Shown: one piece after another, positions 7,337 to 13,970 of the stretch | Layout: each line of letters begins with the position of its first letter | How positions within the stretch are numbered: position 1 is the stretch's first letter | Assembly: GCA_964393545.1 (NCBI GenBank) | Contig: CAYMUB010000021.1 | Location: forward strand, 1-22,343 | DNA: 22,343 nucleotides | Direction of reading: 5' to 3' | DNA from: CAYMUB01 sp964393545 | GTDB taxonomy: Bacteria; Patescibacteriota; Microgenomatia; Daviesbacterales; UBA10151 | Translations under genes and position numbers: made by a program | The notes under the pieces: generated by a model | What the model saw: only the letters and a program-made list of their open reading frames with translations | What the model was told of the DNA's origin: nothing | The model's database searches: none

Positions 7337-8419
7337 TTAAAGATTCTGGGCTTTATGTCTTAAATAATGATCCATTATGACCAGTGCTGCCATAGCATCC
7401 ACAATTGGCACTGCCCGGGGTAATACACAAGGATCATGCCTGCCGGCTGCTTGCAAGCTGACTTCTTTCATATTTCTATTTATTGTTTGTTGTTCTTTTT
7501 TTATTGTGGATACAGGTTTAAATGCTACTTTAAAGTAAATAGTTTCTCCATTAGAGATTCCGCCAACCACCCCACCTGCATTATTGGTTTTTGTGCTAAT
7601 TCTTCCTTCTTTTAAGCATAAAGGATCATTATGTTCACTACCCCTTTGTTTAGTCCCTTCAAATCCAGAACCAATTTCAAATCCTTTCACAGCATTAATT
7701 GAAAGCATAGCCTTTCCCAAATCAGCATTTAGTTTATCAAAAACCGGTTCTCCAAGACCCGCCGGAACATTTTTAATTACTCCCCTGATAACTCCGCCTA
7801 CTGAGTCTCCGTCATCTCTAACTAATTCTACAAGTTTTATCATCTCCTCAGCCTTTTTTTGATCTGGGCAACGGATAATATTAGATTCTACTTGATCTTG
7901 GGTAACTTGATTAAAATCAATATCAGCTTTAATGTTACCCACTTGTTCAACAAAGCTAATAAATTCTATTCCCAATTTATTTTTTAGGTATTTTTTAGCA
8001 ATGGCGCCTGAGGCAACACGAGCCAAGGTTTCTCTGGCAGAGGCTCTACCGCTACCTCTGAAGTCTCTAAAGCCATATTTTGCCTCATAGGTGTAGTCTG
8101 CATGTGATGGTCTATAAAGATCCTTAAGTTCTAGATAATCATCCGACTCAAATTCCTGATTATAGGCAATCATTAAGATCGGTGTTCCGGTTGTTTTTCC
8201 TTCAAATATTCCTGACAAAATCTTAATCTTGTCTCCCTCTTTTCTGGGAGTAGTTATTTTGCTTTGTCCAGGTTTTCTTCTATCAAGTTCAACTTGAACT
8301 TCTTCTTCAGAAATTTTAATGCCTGGAGGACATCCATCCACCACCACTCCTACTCCCCCACCATGAGACTCTCCAAAAGTAGTTATTCTAAAAATTTGGC
8401 CAAAAGAATTACCTGCCAT
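7337..8419 (-). CDS. aroC: Chorismate synthase
   Basis: A 360-residue enzyme that makes chorismate from EPSP by 1,4-elimination of phosphate, requiring reduced FMN. All family signatures are present: GESHG (16-20), RPSHADYTYEAKYG (103-116), RGSGRASARET (121-131) and, near the C-terminus, LPRAVPIVDAMAALV. The length is normal. The start codon overlaps the aroD stop by one base (TAATG), indicating translational coupling. It is the last common enzyme before the Trp and Tyr/Phe branches, and the mutase gene follows directly. Confidence 0.97.
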   Translation of the reverse strand: MAGNSFGQIFRITTFGESHGGGVGVVVDGCPPGIKISEEEVQVELDRRKPGQSKITTPRKEGDKIKILSGIFEGKTTGTPILMIAYNQEFESDDYLELKDLYRPSHADYTYEAKYGFRDFRGSGRASARETLARVASGAIAKKYLKNKLGIEFISFVEQVGNIKADIDFNQVTQDQVESNIIRCPDQKKAEEMIKLVELVRDDGDSVGGVIRGVIKNVPAGLGEPVFDKLNADLGKAMLSINAVKGFEIGSGFEGTKQRGSEHNDPLCLKEGRISTKTNNAGGVVGGISNGETIYFKVAFKPVSTIKKEQQTINRNMKEVSLQAAGRHDPCVLPRAVPIVDAMAALVIMDHYLRHKAQNL

Positions 8420-9093
8420 TAGTTAATTTCCTTTAATACTAATTCTAAACTTTTTTTAGTTAGTTGTCCTTTGGCGCTTTTTTCTGTTAGATGTTGAGGG
8501 GTGAAGTTAATCTCATTCCCCCAGATACTCCCTACAATCCTAGTTACCTGTCCCTCTTCACCCATTCCCAGTACAATATATTTCAGTTTCTGATCTTTTA
8601 ATTTTAAAATTAACTCCAAAAGAATTAAAACATCTTGTTTCGTCTGACAAAAAGTAGCAACCTTGTAGACTTCCGGATTATATCTTTTCATTTTTGTTAT
8701 TAAATTAACAAAATAATCAAGTTTTTGAGTTTCCTTATAATTATGATAAGAAAGAATTAATTTTAAGCTGTTTGGATTTTTTATTAATGATTCCAACTCC
8801 TCATGTTGAGTTAAAAAGTCTAAGTCTATATATGCAGAGGATTTTGATATAAGAGAAATTAAGTTTAATCTTTTTTCCAGAGGTAATTTAATAGGTTCTA
8901 AGTTTTGTCTTCTAAAAACAAATATTAACTTCTCTTTAAATTTTAAAGCAATATCTACCACAAATTTTTCATCTAAATCTTTAATATAATCCAACCATAC
9001 TTCATAGAAATCAAAACCCTTAATTTTTAAAGATTTTAATACCTCTTTTTTTGTATCTTTAATTATTGGCAAACAATATTTAATCTTTTTCAT
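8419..9093 (-). CDS. aroD: 3-dehydroquinate dehydratase, type I
   Basis: A 224-residue TIM-barrel dehydratase acting through a Schiff base on 3-dehydroquinate. The catalytic pair is His117 (LSYHNY) and Lys144 (VYKVAT). Substrate-binding positions include Glu31 (EVWLDYI), Arg61 (FRRQN), an Arg in the VTRI segment near residue 185, and the C-terminal SAKGQL (206-211), which corresponds to the usual SAPGQL. It is type I, not the smaller dodecameric type II found in many Gram-positives. It overlaps aroE by 4 nt upstream and aroC by 1 nt downstream. It is compact for the family but complete. Confidence 0.93.
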   Translation of the reverse strand: MKKIKYCLPIIKDTKKEVLKSLKIKGFDFYEVWLDYIKDLDEKFVVDIALKFKEKLIFVFRRQNLEPIKLPLEKRLNLISLISKSSAYIDLDFLTQHEELESLIKNPNSLKLILSYHNYKETQKLDYFVNLITKMKRYNPEVYKVATFCQTKQDVLILLELILKLKDQKLKYIVLGMGEEGQVTRIVGSIWGNEINFTPQHLTEKSAKGQLTKKSLELVLKEIN

Positions 9094-9890
9094 AATATCT
9101 GCTCTAATCTCCTTCTCATTACATTAACTGGGGCTTTCATCCCAGTATAAAGCTCAAATTGAACAACGCCCTGATAAAGTAACATTTCATATCCGTAAAT
9201 AATTTTTGCTCCTTTTGACTTGGCATCTTTAATAAGCTTGGTTTCTTTAGGTTGATAGACTATATCAAAAACAATCTGTTTTTTATTTAAGAATTTTTTG
9301 TTAATTGGACTTTTATCTTCATTCATGCCGATTGGTGTTGCATTTATAATTATATCCATTTCTGCAACTTGTTCTAGAGATTCAAACCCTGCATATTCAC
9401 AACCAAATTCCCGGGCTAATATTTTGGCGCTTTCCCTGGTTCTATTGAAGATTTTAACTACTGCGTCTTTCTTCTTTAAACCATAAATAATTGCTCTAGC
9501 TGCTCCCCCTGCTCCTAATACTGCAGTCTTCTTACCTTTTAAAGTTGTTTTTTTCTCTAGGGCAGTAATTGCTCCAATATAATCAGTATTATAACCAATT
9601 AGTTTTCCGTTGCTATTTAAGATAGTATTAACTGCTTTAATCTTTTCAGCTTCTTTGTCAATGGTGTCTAAATATTCCATTACTTTTTGTTTATGAGGCA
9701 TGGTTACACTGACTCCTTTTATTCCCAAGGCTTTTATCCCTGCAATTGCCATCTTCAGATGCTCAGGTTTTACATCTGTAGCAAGATAATTAAACTGATC
9801 ATCAATTCCCAAATTTTTATAACCTGCATTGTGAATAAGGGGTGAACAAGATCCTTTAACTGGATAGCCAATAATTAAACAAATATTCAT
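9090..9890 (-). CDS. aroE: Shikimate dehydrogenase
   Basis: A 266-residue NADP-dependent enzyme reducing 3-dehydroshikimate to shikimate. The N-terminal substrate site shows the SxS pair in GSCSPLIHN (13-21), the catalytic lysine in TMPHK (Lys67), Asn88 in AVNT and the catalytic aspartate in NTDYIGA (Asp103). The nucleotide-binding loop is GAGGAARA (126-133), followed by NRT at about 154-156; this is typical of NADP-preferring AroE. The length is standard. It overlaps both neighbours, aroA-aroK upstream and aroD downstream, by 4 nt each. Confidence 0.95.
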   Translation of the reverse strand: MNICLIIGYPVKGSCSPLIHNAGYKNLGIDDQFNYLATDVKPEHLKMAIAGIKALGIKGVSVTMPHKQKVMEYLDTIDKEAEKIKAVNTILNSNGKLIGYNTDYIGAITALEKKTTLKGKKTAVLGAGGAARAIIYGLKKKDAVVKIFNRTRESAKILAREFGCEYAGFESLEQVAEMDIIINATPIGMNEDKSPINKKFLNKKQIVFDIVYQPKETKLIKDAKSKGAKIIYGYEMLLYQGVVQFELYTGMKAPVNVMRRRLEQIL

Positions 9891-11662
9891 ATAAATCCTT
9901 CTTTTAATTTCGAAATAATTACATTTGCTATTTGATTAGGAGTTAAGCCATCTGTCTTAATTATTTGATCTGCAGCCTTTGTATATAATTTTTCTCTTTG
10001 GTTAAGAATATAAGTTATTTCCTCTTTAGAATTTTTCTTATTAGTTAAAAGCGGCATCTTGGAATCATGACCTATTTTTTTCCCTACCCTTTTGAATAAT
10101 GTCTCAACTGATGCATTAAGAAAGATTAAAAATCCATTTTTCTTTAAGGCTTTAATATTCTCAGCCCGGGTAACAACCCCTCCTCCTGTTGAGATAATCA
10201 GATTCATTTCATCCCCAACTTGTTTAACAATTTCCGACTCTTTATCCCTAAAATAATCCCAGCCATATTTTTTAACAATTTGGCTGATAGTCATATTCAT
10301 TTTTTTAACTAGCATTTCGTCAAGTTCAAAAAAACGTCTGTTTAATTTTTCAGAAAGAATCTTGGCAACAATGGTTTTTCCGCTTCCTCTCATACCAATT
10401 AAAACAATATTTTTATCATCAATGATCTTTGTCTGAATGCCAATAGAATTTAGTTTTTTCCAAAATTCTGGAAATGTTTTATTAACAACATCAGGATCAA
10501 CAATTGCTATTCCTTTGATTTTTGTTCCAGCTACTGCAAAAGACATTGCCATCCTGTGATCTTGATAAGTTTCAATACAAGCAGCATTAGGATTTCCTCC
10601 ATAAATAGTAAGAACATTTTTTGTAGCTAGAGTTTTTATGCCCATTTTATTTAACTCGTTTTTTAAAGCAGTTATTCTATCTGTTTCTTTTATCCGTAAA
10701 GAGCTTATTCCTGATATTTTGGTAACTCCTTTTGCAAAGGCTGCTAAAACAGCTAATGTCTGTATTTGATCTGGACAATTTTCCATATCAACATTAACTG
10801 GCTTTATGCTTTTACCAACAATTGTAACTTGGTTTTTTCCGTAAACAATTTTATTCCCCATTTTCTCCAAAATATTAAGAAATTCTTTGTCAGCCTGTAC
10901 AGAATTTACATTGAGATTTTTAACAGTAATTTCTGATTTTGTTAAAACTGCTATGGCAAAAAAATATGCGGCGCTTGAATAGTCACCCTCAACTACATAT
11001 TTCTTAATGTTATATCTTTGGTTTTTTTCTACCTTGTAACTTTTATAGTTTTCATTTAAAACTTTCACTCCAAATTTATTCATACTGTCAATTGTCATAT
11101 CTATATAGGGTTTAGATATTTGATTTCCTGTTATTTCAATAGTTACACCGCCAATAAGCGGAGCAATCAATAAAATAGCTGAAACATACTGACTACTTAT
11201 ATCACCTTTCATTTTTATGGTGCCTGGGTTTAATTTTGAGGATGATACTTTAACTGGCGGATAACCCACCTTCCCCAGATAATCAATCTTTGCACCAACT
11301 TGAACTAAACCATCAACTAAATCTCCAATTGGACGTTTATTTAATCCATTTTTACCATATATTTTTTTTACTCCAGGAATAATTGTTGAAAGAGCCAGTA
11401 AAAATCTGATTGTTGTCCCTGAAAAATGAGCATCTAAATTATATAAGCGGTTTTTTATTGACAATATATTACCCACTACAGTAATTGATTTATTATGTTC
11501 TGAAATTTTGACTCCTAAGGTTTTAAGACAACTAATCAATGCTTTAGTATCATTACTTATTAAAGGATTAACAATTTTTACATTTTTATTTGTTAAAGCT
11601 GCTAAGATTAGACTTCTGTTTGTGTAACTTTTAGATCCAGGGATTGTAACTTCTGCTTTCAT
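9887..11662 (-). CDS. aroA-aroK: EPSP synthase-shikimate kinase fusion (AroA-AroK)
   Basis: A 591-residue fusion covering two shikimate-pathway steps. Residues 1 to about 410 are EPSP synthase: GSKSYTNRS (9-17), SGTTIRF (81-87), NGLNKRPIGDL (105-115), GDISSQ (153-158), CPDQIQTLA (296-304, Asp298), RIKETDR (323-329, Glu326) and DHRMAMS (368-374). Residues from about 415 to 590 are shikimate kinase: Walker A GMRGSGKT (423-430), Asp448 in ELDEM, Arg472 in YFRDKE, the GGG of STGGGVV (491-497) and Arg556 in NQREKLY. In the lid the usual RPLL reads MPLL (536-539), so the lid arginine is missing, with Lys535 beside it. The position equivalent to Pro101 of E. coli AroA is Phe87. The kinase acts before the synthase in the pathway, so the fusion order is reversed relative to metabolic flow. 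It overlaps aroB by 4 nt. Confidence 0.93.
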   Translation of the reverse strand: MKAEVTIPGSKSYTNRSLILAALTNKNVKIVNPLISNDTKALISCLKTLGVKISEHNKSITVVGNILSIKNRLYNLDAHFSGTTIRFLLALSTIIPGVKKIYGKNGLNKRPIGDLVDGLVQVGAKIDYLGKVGYPPVKVSSSKLNPGTIKMKGDISSQYVSAILLIAPLIGGVTIEITGNQISKPYIDMTIDSMNKFGVKVLNENYKSYKVEKNQRYNIKKYVVEGDYSSAAYFFAIAVLTKSEITVKNLNVNSVQADKEFLNILEKMGNKIVYGKNQVTIVGKSIKPVNVDMENCPDQIQTLAVLAAFAKGVTKISGISSLRIKETDRITALKNELNKMGIKTLATKNVLTIYGGNPNAACIETYQDHRMAMSFAVAGTKIKGIAIVDPDVVNKTFPEFWKKLNSIGIQTKIIDDKNIVLIGMRGSGKTIVAKILSEKLNRRFFELDEMLVKKMNMTISQIVKKYGWDYFRDKESEIVKQVGDEMNLIISTGGGVVTRAENIKALKKNGFLIFLNASVETLFKRVGKKIGHDSKMPLLTNKKNSKEEITYILNQREKLYTKAADQIIKTDGLTPNQIANVIISKLKEGFI

Positions 11663-12726
11663 AAGACCTGGTTTACTATCGAGGACGTCACACTTTGGTT
11701 TATTATAGCTTTGCCAATTCCTTGAAGGAGAGTAAAGTTTACTTTTCCTTTTTCATTCTTTTTATCTAGTTTCATCTTATTAAGAATACTGTCTTTTTTG
11801 AAGTTTGGTATAGAAACAGGCAAATCTGCTTTAACCAATACTTGTTCAACAACTTTTAAATCTTTTTCGGAGAGTAGTTTCATCAAATAGGAAATTTTGG
11901 CTTCAGCTACCATACCAATACTAACTGCTTCCCCATGCAGGAGTGGGTTGTTAGTTTCTAAACTTAAAGCTTCTATTGCATGTCCAATAGTATGGCCAAA
12001 ATTTAATACTTTTCTCCTGCCGCTTTCTGTAGGATCACTCTTTACAACATCAATCTTTAGTTGAATAGCTTTTGAAATAATTTCTGCCAGCTCTTCTTTA
12101 GAAAATTCTAAGGGGCGTTTTGCAGTAACTCTTTCAAAGTGCTCTTTATCTGCAACCAATCCATGTTTAATAATCTCGGCAAATCCGGATAAGAATTCGC
12201 GTTTGGGCAGTGTAGATAGAGCATCTGTATCCACTATTACCGCTATTGGTTGGTCAAAAGTACCAATTAAATTTTTTATTCCAGCAAAACCAATACCAGT
12301 TTTTCCTCCCACACTGGCATCTACTTGAGACAAAAGGGTTGTAGGAATATTTACAAAGTCTATTCCCCTCATAAATGTTGCTGCTGCAAACCCTCCCATA
12401 TCACCTATCACTCCACCACCTAAATTAATAACCAGTGATTTCCTGTCATAATACCCATCAGCTAATCGCTTCCATATTTTTTGTATGTTTTCTATATTCT
12501 TAGCTTCTTCTCCAGAAGGTAAAACAATAAAATCAGAGTTTAAAGGTAATAAGACCATTAATTTCTTTAGAAAAAGCGGTTTAGTATTTTGATCTGTAAT
12601 AACAAATGCTTTGGAATATTTTTTTATATCTATAAGCGTGGAAATCTCTCCCATCAAATCGCAGCCTATAAAAATTGGGGAGCTTACTTGTCTACTACTC
12701 GGAACCTTCAAAATAATTTTTTTCAT
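11659..12726 (-). CDS. aroB: 3-dehydroquinate synthase
   Basis: A 355-residue NAD- and metal-dependent enzyme that cyclises DAHP to 3-dehydroquinate. Motifs are GGGVIGDMGGFAAATFMRG (103-121), PTTLLSQVDASVGGKTGI (128-145) and GFAEIIKHGL (181-190, metal ligand Glu184). The remaining metal-ligand histidines lie in NFGHTIGHAIE (242-252) and LLHGEAVSIGM (262-272, His264). The length matches the family. The gene begins 3 nt after the DAHP synthase stop, with an AGGAGAG-like Shine-Dalgarno inside the end of that gene, and its stop overlaps the aroA-aroK start. Confidence 0.96.
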   Translation of the reverse strand: MKKIILKVPSSRQVSSPIFIGCDLMGEISTLIDIKKYSKAFVITDQNTKPLFLKKLMVLLPLNSDFIVLPSGEEAKNIENIQKIWKRLADGYYDRKSLVINLGGGVIGDMGGFAAATFMRGIDFVNIPTTLLSQVDASVGGKTGIGFAGIKNLIGTFDQPIAVIVDTDALSTLPKREFLSGFAEIIKHGLVADKEHFERVTAKRPLEFSKEELAEIISKAIQLKIDVVKSDPTESGRRKVLNFGHTIGHAIEALSLETNNPLLHGEAVSIGMVAEAKISYLMKLLSEKDLKVVEQVLVKADLPVSIPNFKKDSILNKMKLDKKNEKGKVNFTLLQGIGKAIINQSVTSSIVNQVL

Positions 12727-12729
12727 ATA

Positions 12730-13794
12730 TTATGACTCTCCTAAGACTTTAATTACTTTACATAACTTTTTCAAAATATTTAAGGCGTTAAGGAGTCTTT
12801 CTTCACTGGCTGCACTTTCCACCTCAATCTCAAAGAAATAATCGAAGTCCTGATTCTTGACTGGATGAGATTCCAGCTTGTTTAAACTAATATCAAAATC
12901 AGCAAATACAGTTAGAATATCTTTCAATATCCCCACCCGGTTTGTAACAGCCAGTGATAATAAAGTTTTGGTAGGTTTTTGCTTTGTAGATTTAGATAAT
13001 TTTGATTTAGCCCCAAAATGGGTAATAACAAACTCTTTTTCATTTCTGATTTTATATATAGCATTAATCTTGTACATAACTCCTTTAAAAACTGCTGGTG
13101 TTATTTGTTGTGAAGCATCCGATAAAGCTTTTTCAGGTTGATTATGTACTTCAACTACAATCCCATCTAATCCGGCAGCTACACCAGCGTAAGCTAAATA
13201 TGGCACCATATCTGCTCTCCCAGCAGGATGGGAGGGATCAATAATAACTGGCATCTTGTGATCATATTTTGCCACAAGTGCTCCGTTTAGATCTAAAGTA
13301 AATCTCATGGCATCTGCTCCTGTTCTGATACCCCTTTCACAAAGTATCACCCTATCCAAACCAATATATTTTGCAGCTTTAATCCATTCATCTACAGTTG
13401 AGATAAGACCCCGTTTTACAATCACTGGTCTGTCATCTTCTCCCAGAGCTTTTAAAAGTTCATAATTTTGCATATTTCTAGCCCCCACCCATAAAATATC
13501 AGTCACACCTTTAAGTAATTTTATGTGGTCTTTGTCTACAATTTCGGTGGCAATTAATATTCCTAATTCTTGCTTAATTTCCTTTAACCACTCAAGTCCT
13601 TTTAACCCCACTCCCTGGAAACTATCTTTATCAGTTCTGGGTTTCCAAAGTTGACAACGTAGAATTTTAACACCCATTTCCTTCAATTCTTTTGCAATGG
13701 CCATAATTTGAACCCTTGATTCTACAGCACAAGGTCCAGCAATAATTAAAGGTTTGTTATTTTTTAATAGTTCGTCTCTGTTTAAAATTTTCAT
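12730..13794 (-). CDS. aroF: DAHP synthase (type I-beta) with C-terminal PheA-type ACT domain
   Basis: A 354-residue entry enzyme of the pathway, condensing phosphoenolpyruvate with erythrose 4-phosphate. Residues 1 to about 250 are a beta/KDO8P-like DAHP synthase barrel: AGPCAVES (19-26, metal ligand Cys22), KPRT (51-54), Lys127 in IVKRG, DPSHPAGR (186-193, His189), VEVH (214-217) and SDASQQ (225-230). The form RCQLWKPRT, in place of RGGAFKPRT, is like the Bacteroidetes-type enzymes that carry a chorismate mutase domain. After a Lys/Ser/Thr-rich linker (about 262-276), residues 277-354 form an ACT domain with NRVGILKDIL, KLESHP (306-311) and a terminal VIKVLG. These match the GALV, ESRP and KVLG landmarks of prephenate dehydratase ACT domains, which bind phenylalanine. 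Feedback control of DAHP synthase by Phe (or Tyr) is inferred. Expression is controlled by the attenuator directly upstream. Confidence 0.93.
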   Translation of the reverse strand: MKILNRDELLKNNKPLIIAGPCAVESRVQIMAIAKELKEMGVKILRCQLWKPRTDKDSFQGVGLKGLEWLKEIKQELGILIATEIVDKDHIKLLKGVTDILWVGARNMQNYELLKALGEDDRPVIVKRGLISTVDEWIKAAKYIGLDRVILCERGIRTGADAMRFTLDLNGALVAKYDHKMPVIIDPSHPAGRADMVPYLAYAGVAAGLDGIVVEVHNQPEKALSDASQQITPAVFKGVMYKINAIYKIRNEKEFVITHFGAKSKLSKSTKQKPTKTLLSLAVTNRVGILKDILTVFADFDISLNKLESHPVKNQDFDYFFEIEVESAASEERLLNALNILKKLCKVIKVLGES

Positions 13795-13796
13795 AT

Positions 13797-13822
13797 AAAA
13801 AAACCTCCCTTGTGGGAGGCTT
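13797..13822 (-). terminator. Rho-independent terminator immediately before the DAHP synthase ATG
   Basis: On the minus strand CCTCCC (13814-13819), loop ACAA and GGGAGG (13804-13809) form a perfect GC-rich stem, extendable by three A-U/G-U pairs, followed by seven T (13797-13803). It ends 2 nt before the start codon. Its position after an aromatic-rich leader peptide identifies it as the terminator arm of an attenuator rather than the end of the transaldolase unit, although it could serve both. Confidence 0.88.
13804..13808 (-). promoter_or_regulatory. Shine-Dalgarno of DAHP synthase, buried in the terminator stem
   Basis: GGAGG on the minus strand lies 9 nt before the ATG at 13794 and is the 3' arm of the terminator hairpin. 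When the hairpin forms, the site is paired; when the antiterminator forms it is free. The same hairpin can therefore block both transcription and translation. Confidence 0.7.
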
Positions 13823-13864
13823 AAATTGTTTTCTGCTTTTTTAAAAAAGCATTAACAAACCTCC
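13815..13864 (-). other. Antiterminator helix of the attenuator
   Basis: On the minus strand GGAGGTTTG (13864 down to 13856) pairs with TAAGCCTCC (13823 down to 13815), giving nine pairs including two G-U. GGAGGTTT is repeated in segment 4, so segments 2 and 4 compete for segment 3. The 32-nt loop contains the leader stop codon and a 16-nt palindrome. Confidence 0.7.
13835..13850 (-). repeat. Perfect 16-bp palindrome GCTTTTTTAAAAAAGC inside the attenuator
   Basis: The sequence is fully self-complementary and lies in the loop of the antiterminator, 1 nt after the leader peptide stop codon. As RNA it can form only a weak A-U hairpin with a very small loop. It may shorten the effective loop and help segments 2 and 3 meet, or it may be a DNA operator. 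Function is unproven. Confidence 0.4.
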
Positions 13865-13923
13865 TCCCTTCGGGGGTTAAAATAAGCAAACCAAAAATAT
13901 CCTACTTGGTTAAATATATTCAT
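13852..13923 (-). CDS. Aromatic leader peptide of the attenuator (23 aa)
   Basis: The ORF starts at ATG 13923 and ends at TAA 13852-13854. The peptide begins MNIFNQVG, continues with YFWFAYF (codons 9-15, positions 13879-13899) and ends NPRREEVC. Six of seven consecutive codons in this run specify Tyr, Phe or Trp, plus another Phe at codon 4; such density by chance is very unlikely. It lies between the transaldolase stop and the DAHP synthase ATG, directly upstream of competing hairpins. Its role is presumably to report the charging of tRNA-Phe, tRNA-Tyr and tRNA-Trp through ribosome stalling rather than to make a working protein. There is no Shine-Dalgarno at a usable distance, and the promoter sits so close that the message is probably leaderless or nearly so. 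Confidence 0.85.
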   Translation of the reverse strand: MNIFNQVGYFWFAYFNPRREEVC

Positions 13924-13929
13924 ATACTA

Positions 13930-13964
13930 ATACTAGTATATAACAATCCTTTACTAAAAATCAA
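13930..13964 (-). promoter_or_regulatory. Internal promoter driving the leader peptide and aro genes
   Basis: In the AT-rich gap after transaldolase, TTGATT (13959-13964, minus strand) is a -35 candidate. Overlapping -10 candidates are TATATA (13937-13942, with a TG one base upstream as extended -10; spacer 16), TATACT (13935-13940; spacer 18) and TAGTAT (13930-13935, 6 nt before the leader ATG). The last has the leaderless spacing seen at three other genes in the window. The exact start cannot be fixed from sequence, but all options put it within about 0-7 nt of the leader ATG. Confidence 0.6.
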
Positions 13965-13970
13965 ATTTTC

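Larger units (their letters stand above)
13797..13923 (-). promoter_or_regulatory. Ribosome-mediated attenuator of the aromatic (aro/tyr/phe) genes
   Basis: Four RNA segments can be laid out on the minus strand. Segment 1 (13872-13878, AACCCCC) starts directly after the last Phe codon of the leader peptide. Segment 2 (13856-13868) contains GGGAGGAGG and overlaps the leader's last sense codons. Segment 3 is 13814-13823 and segment 4 is 13801-13809. Pairings 1:2 (7 bp, 4-nt bulge), 2:3 (9 bp, antiterminator) and 3:4 (terminator) are mutually exclusive. A ribosome stalled on the aromatic codons would cover segment 1 and free segment 2 to pair with segment 3, giving read-through. A ribosome reaching the UAA (13852-13854) would cover segment 2, so the terminator forms. 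No T-box or TRAP-type site is visible. Confidence 0.85.

Noticed and set aside
11400..11408. Phe87 of the EPSP synthase domain (Pro101 equivalent in E. coli) as a glyphosate-resistance trait
   Set aside because: Many natural EPSP synthases of the Bacillus-like type differ at this site, so the residue alone is not evidence of resistance.
13835..13850. GCTTTTTTAAAAAAGC as a second terminator
   Set aside because: The stem is almost all A-U with too small a loop and lacks a GC-rich helix followed by a T run.
13797..13930. T-box or TRAP-type control of the aromatic genes
   Set aside because: No T-box core sequence, no specifier stem and no series of GAG/UAG triplets is present, while a leader peptide and competing hairpins are.
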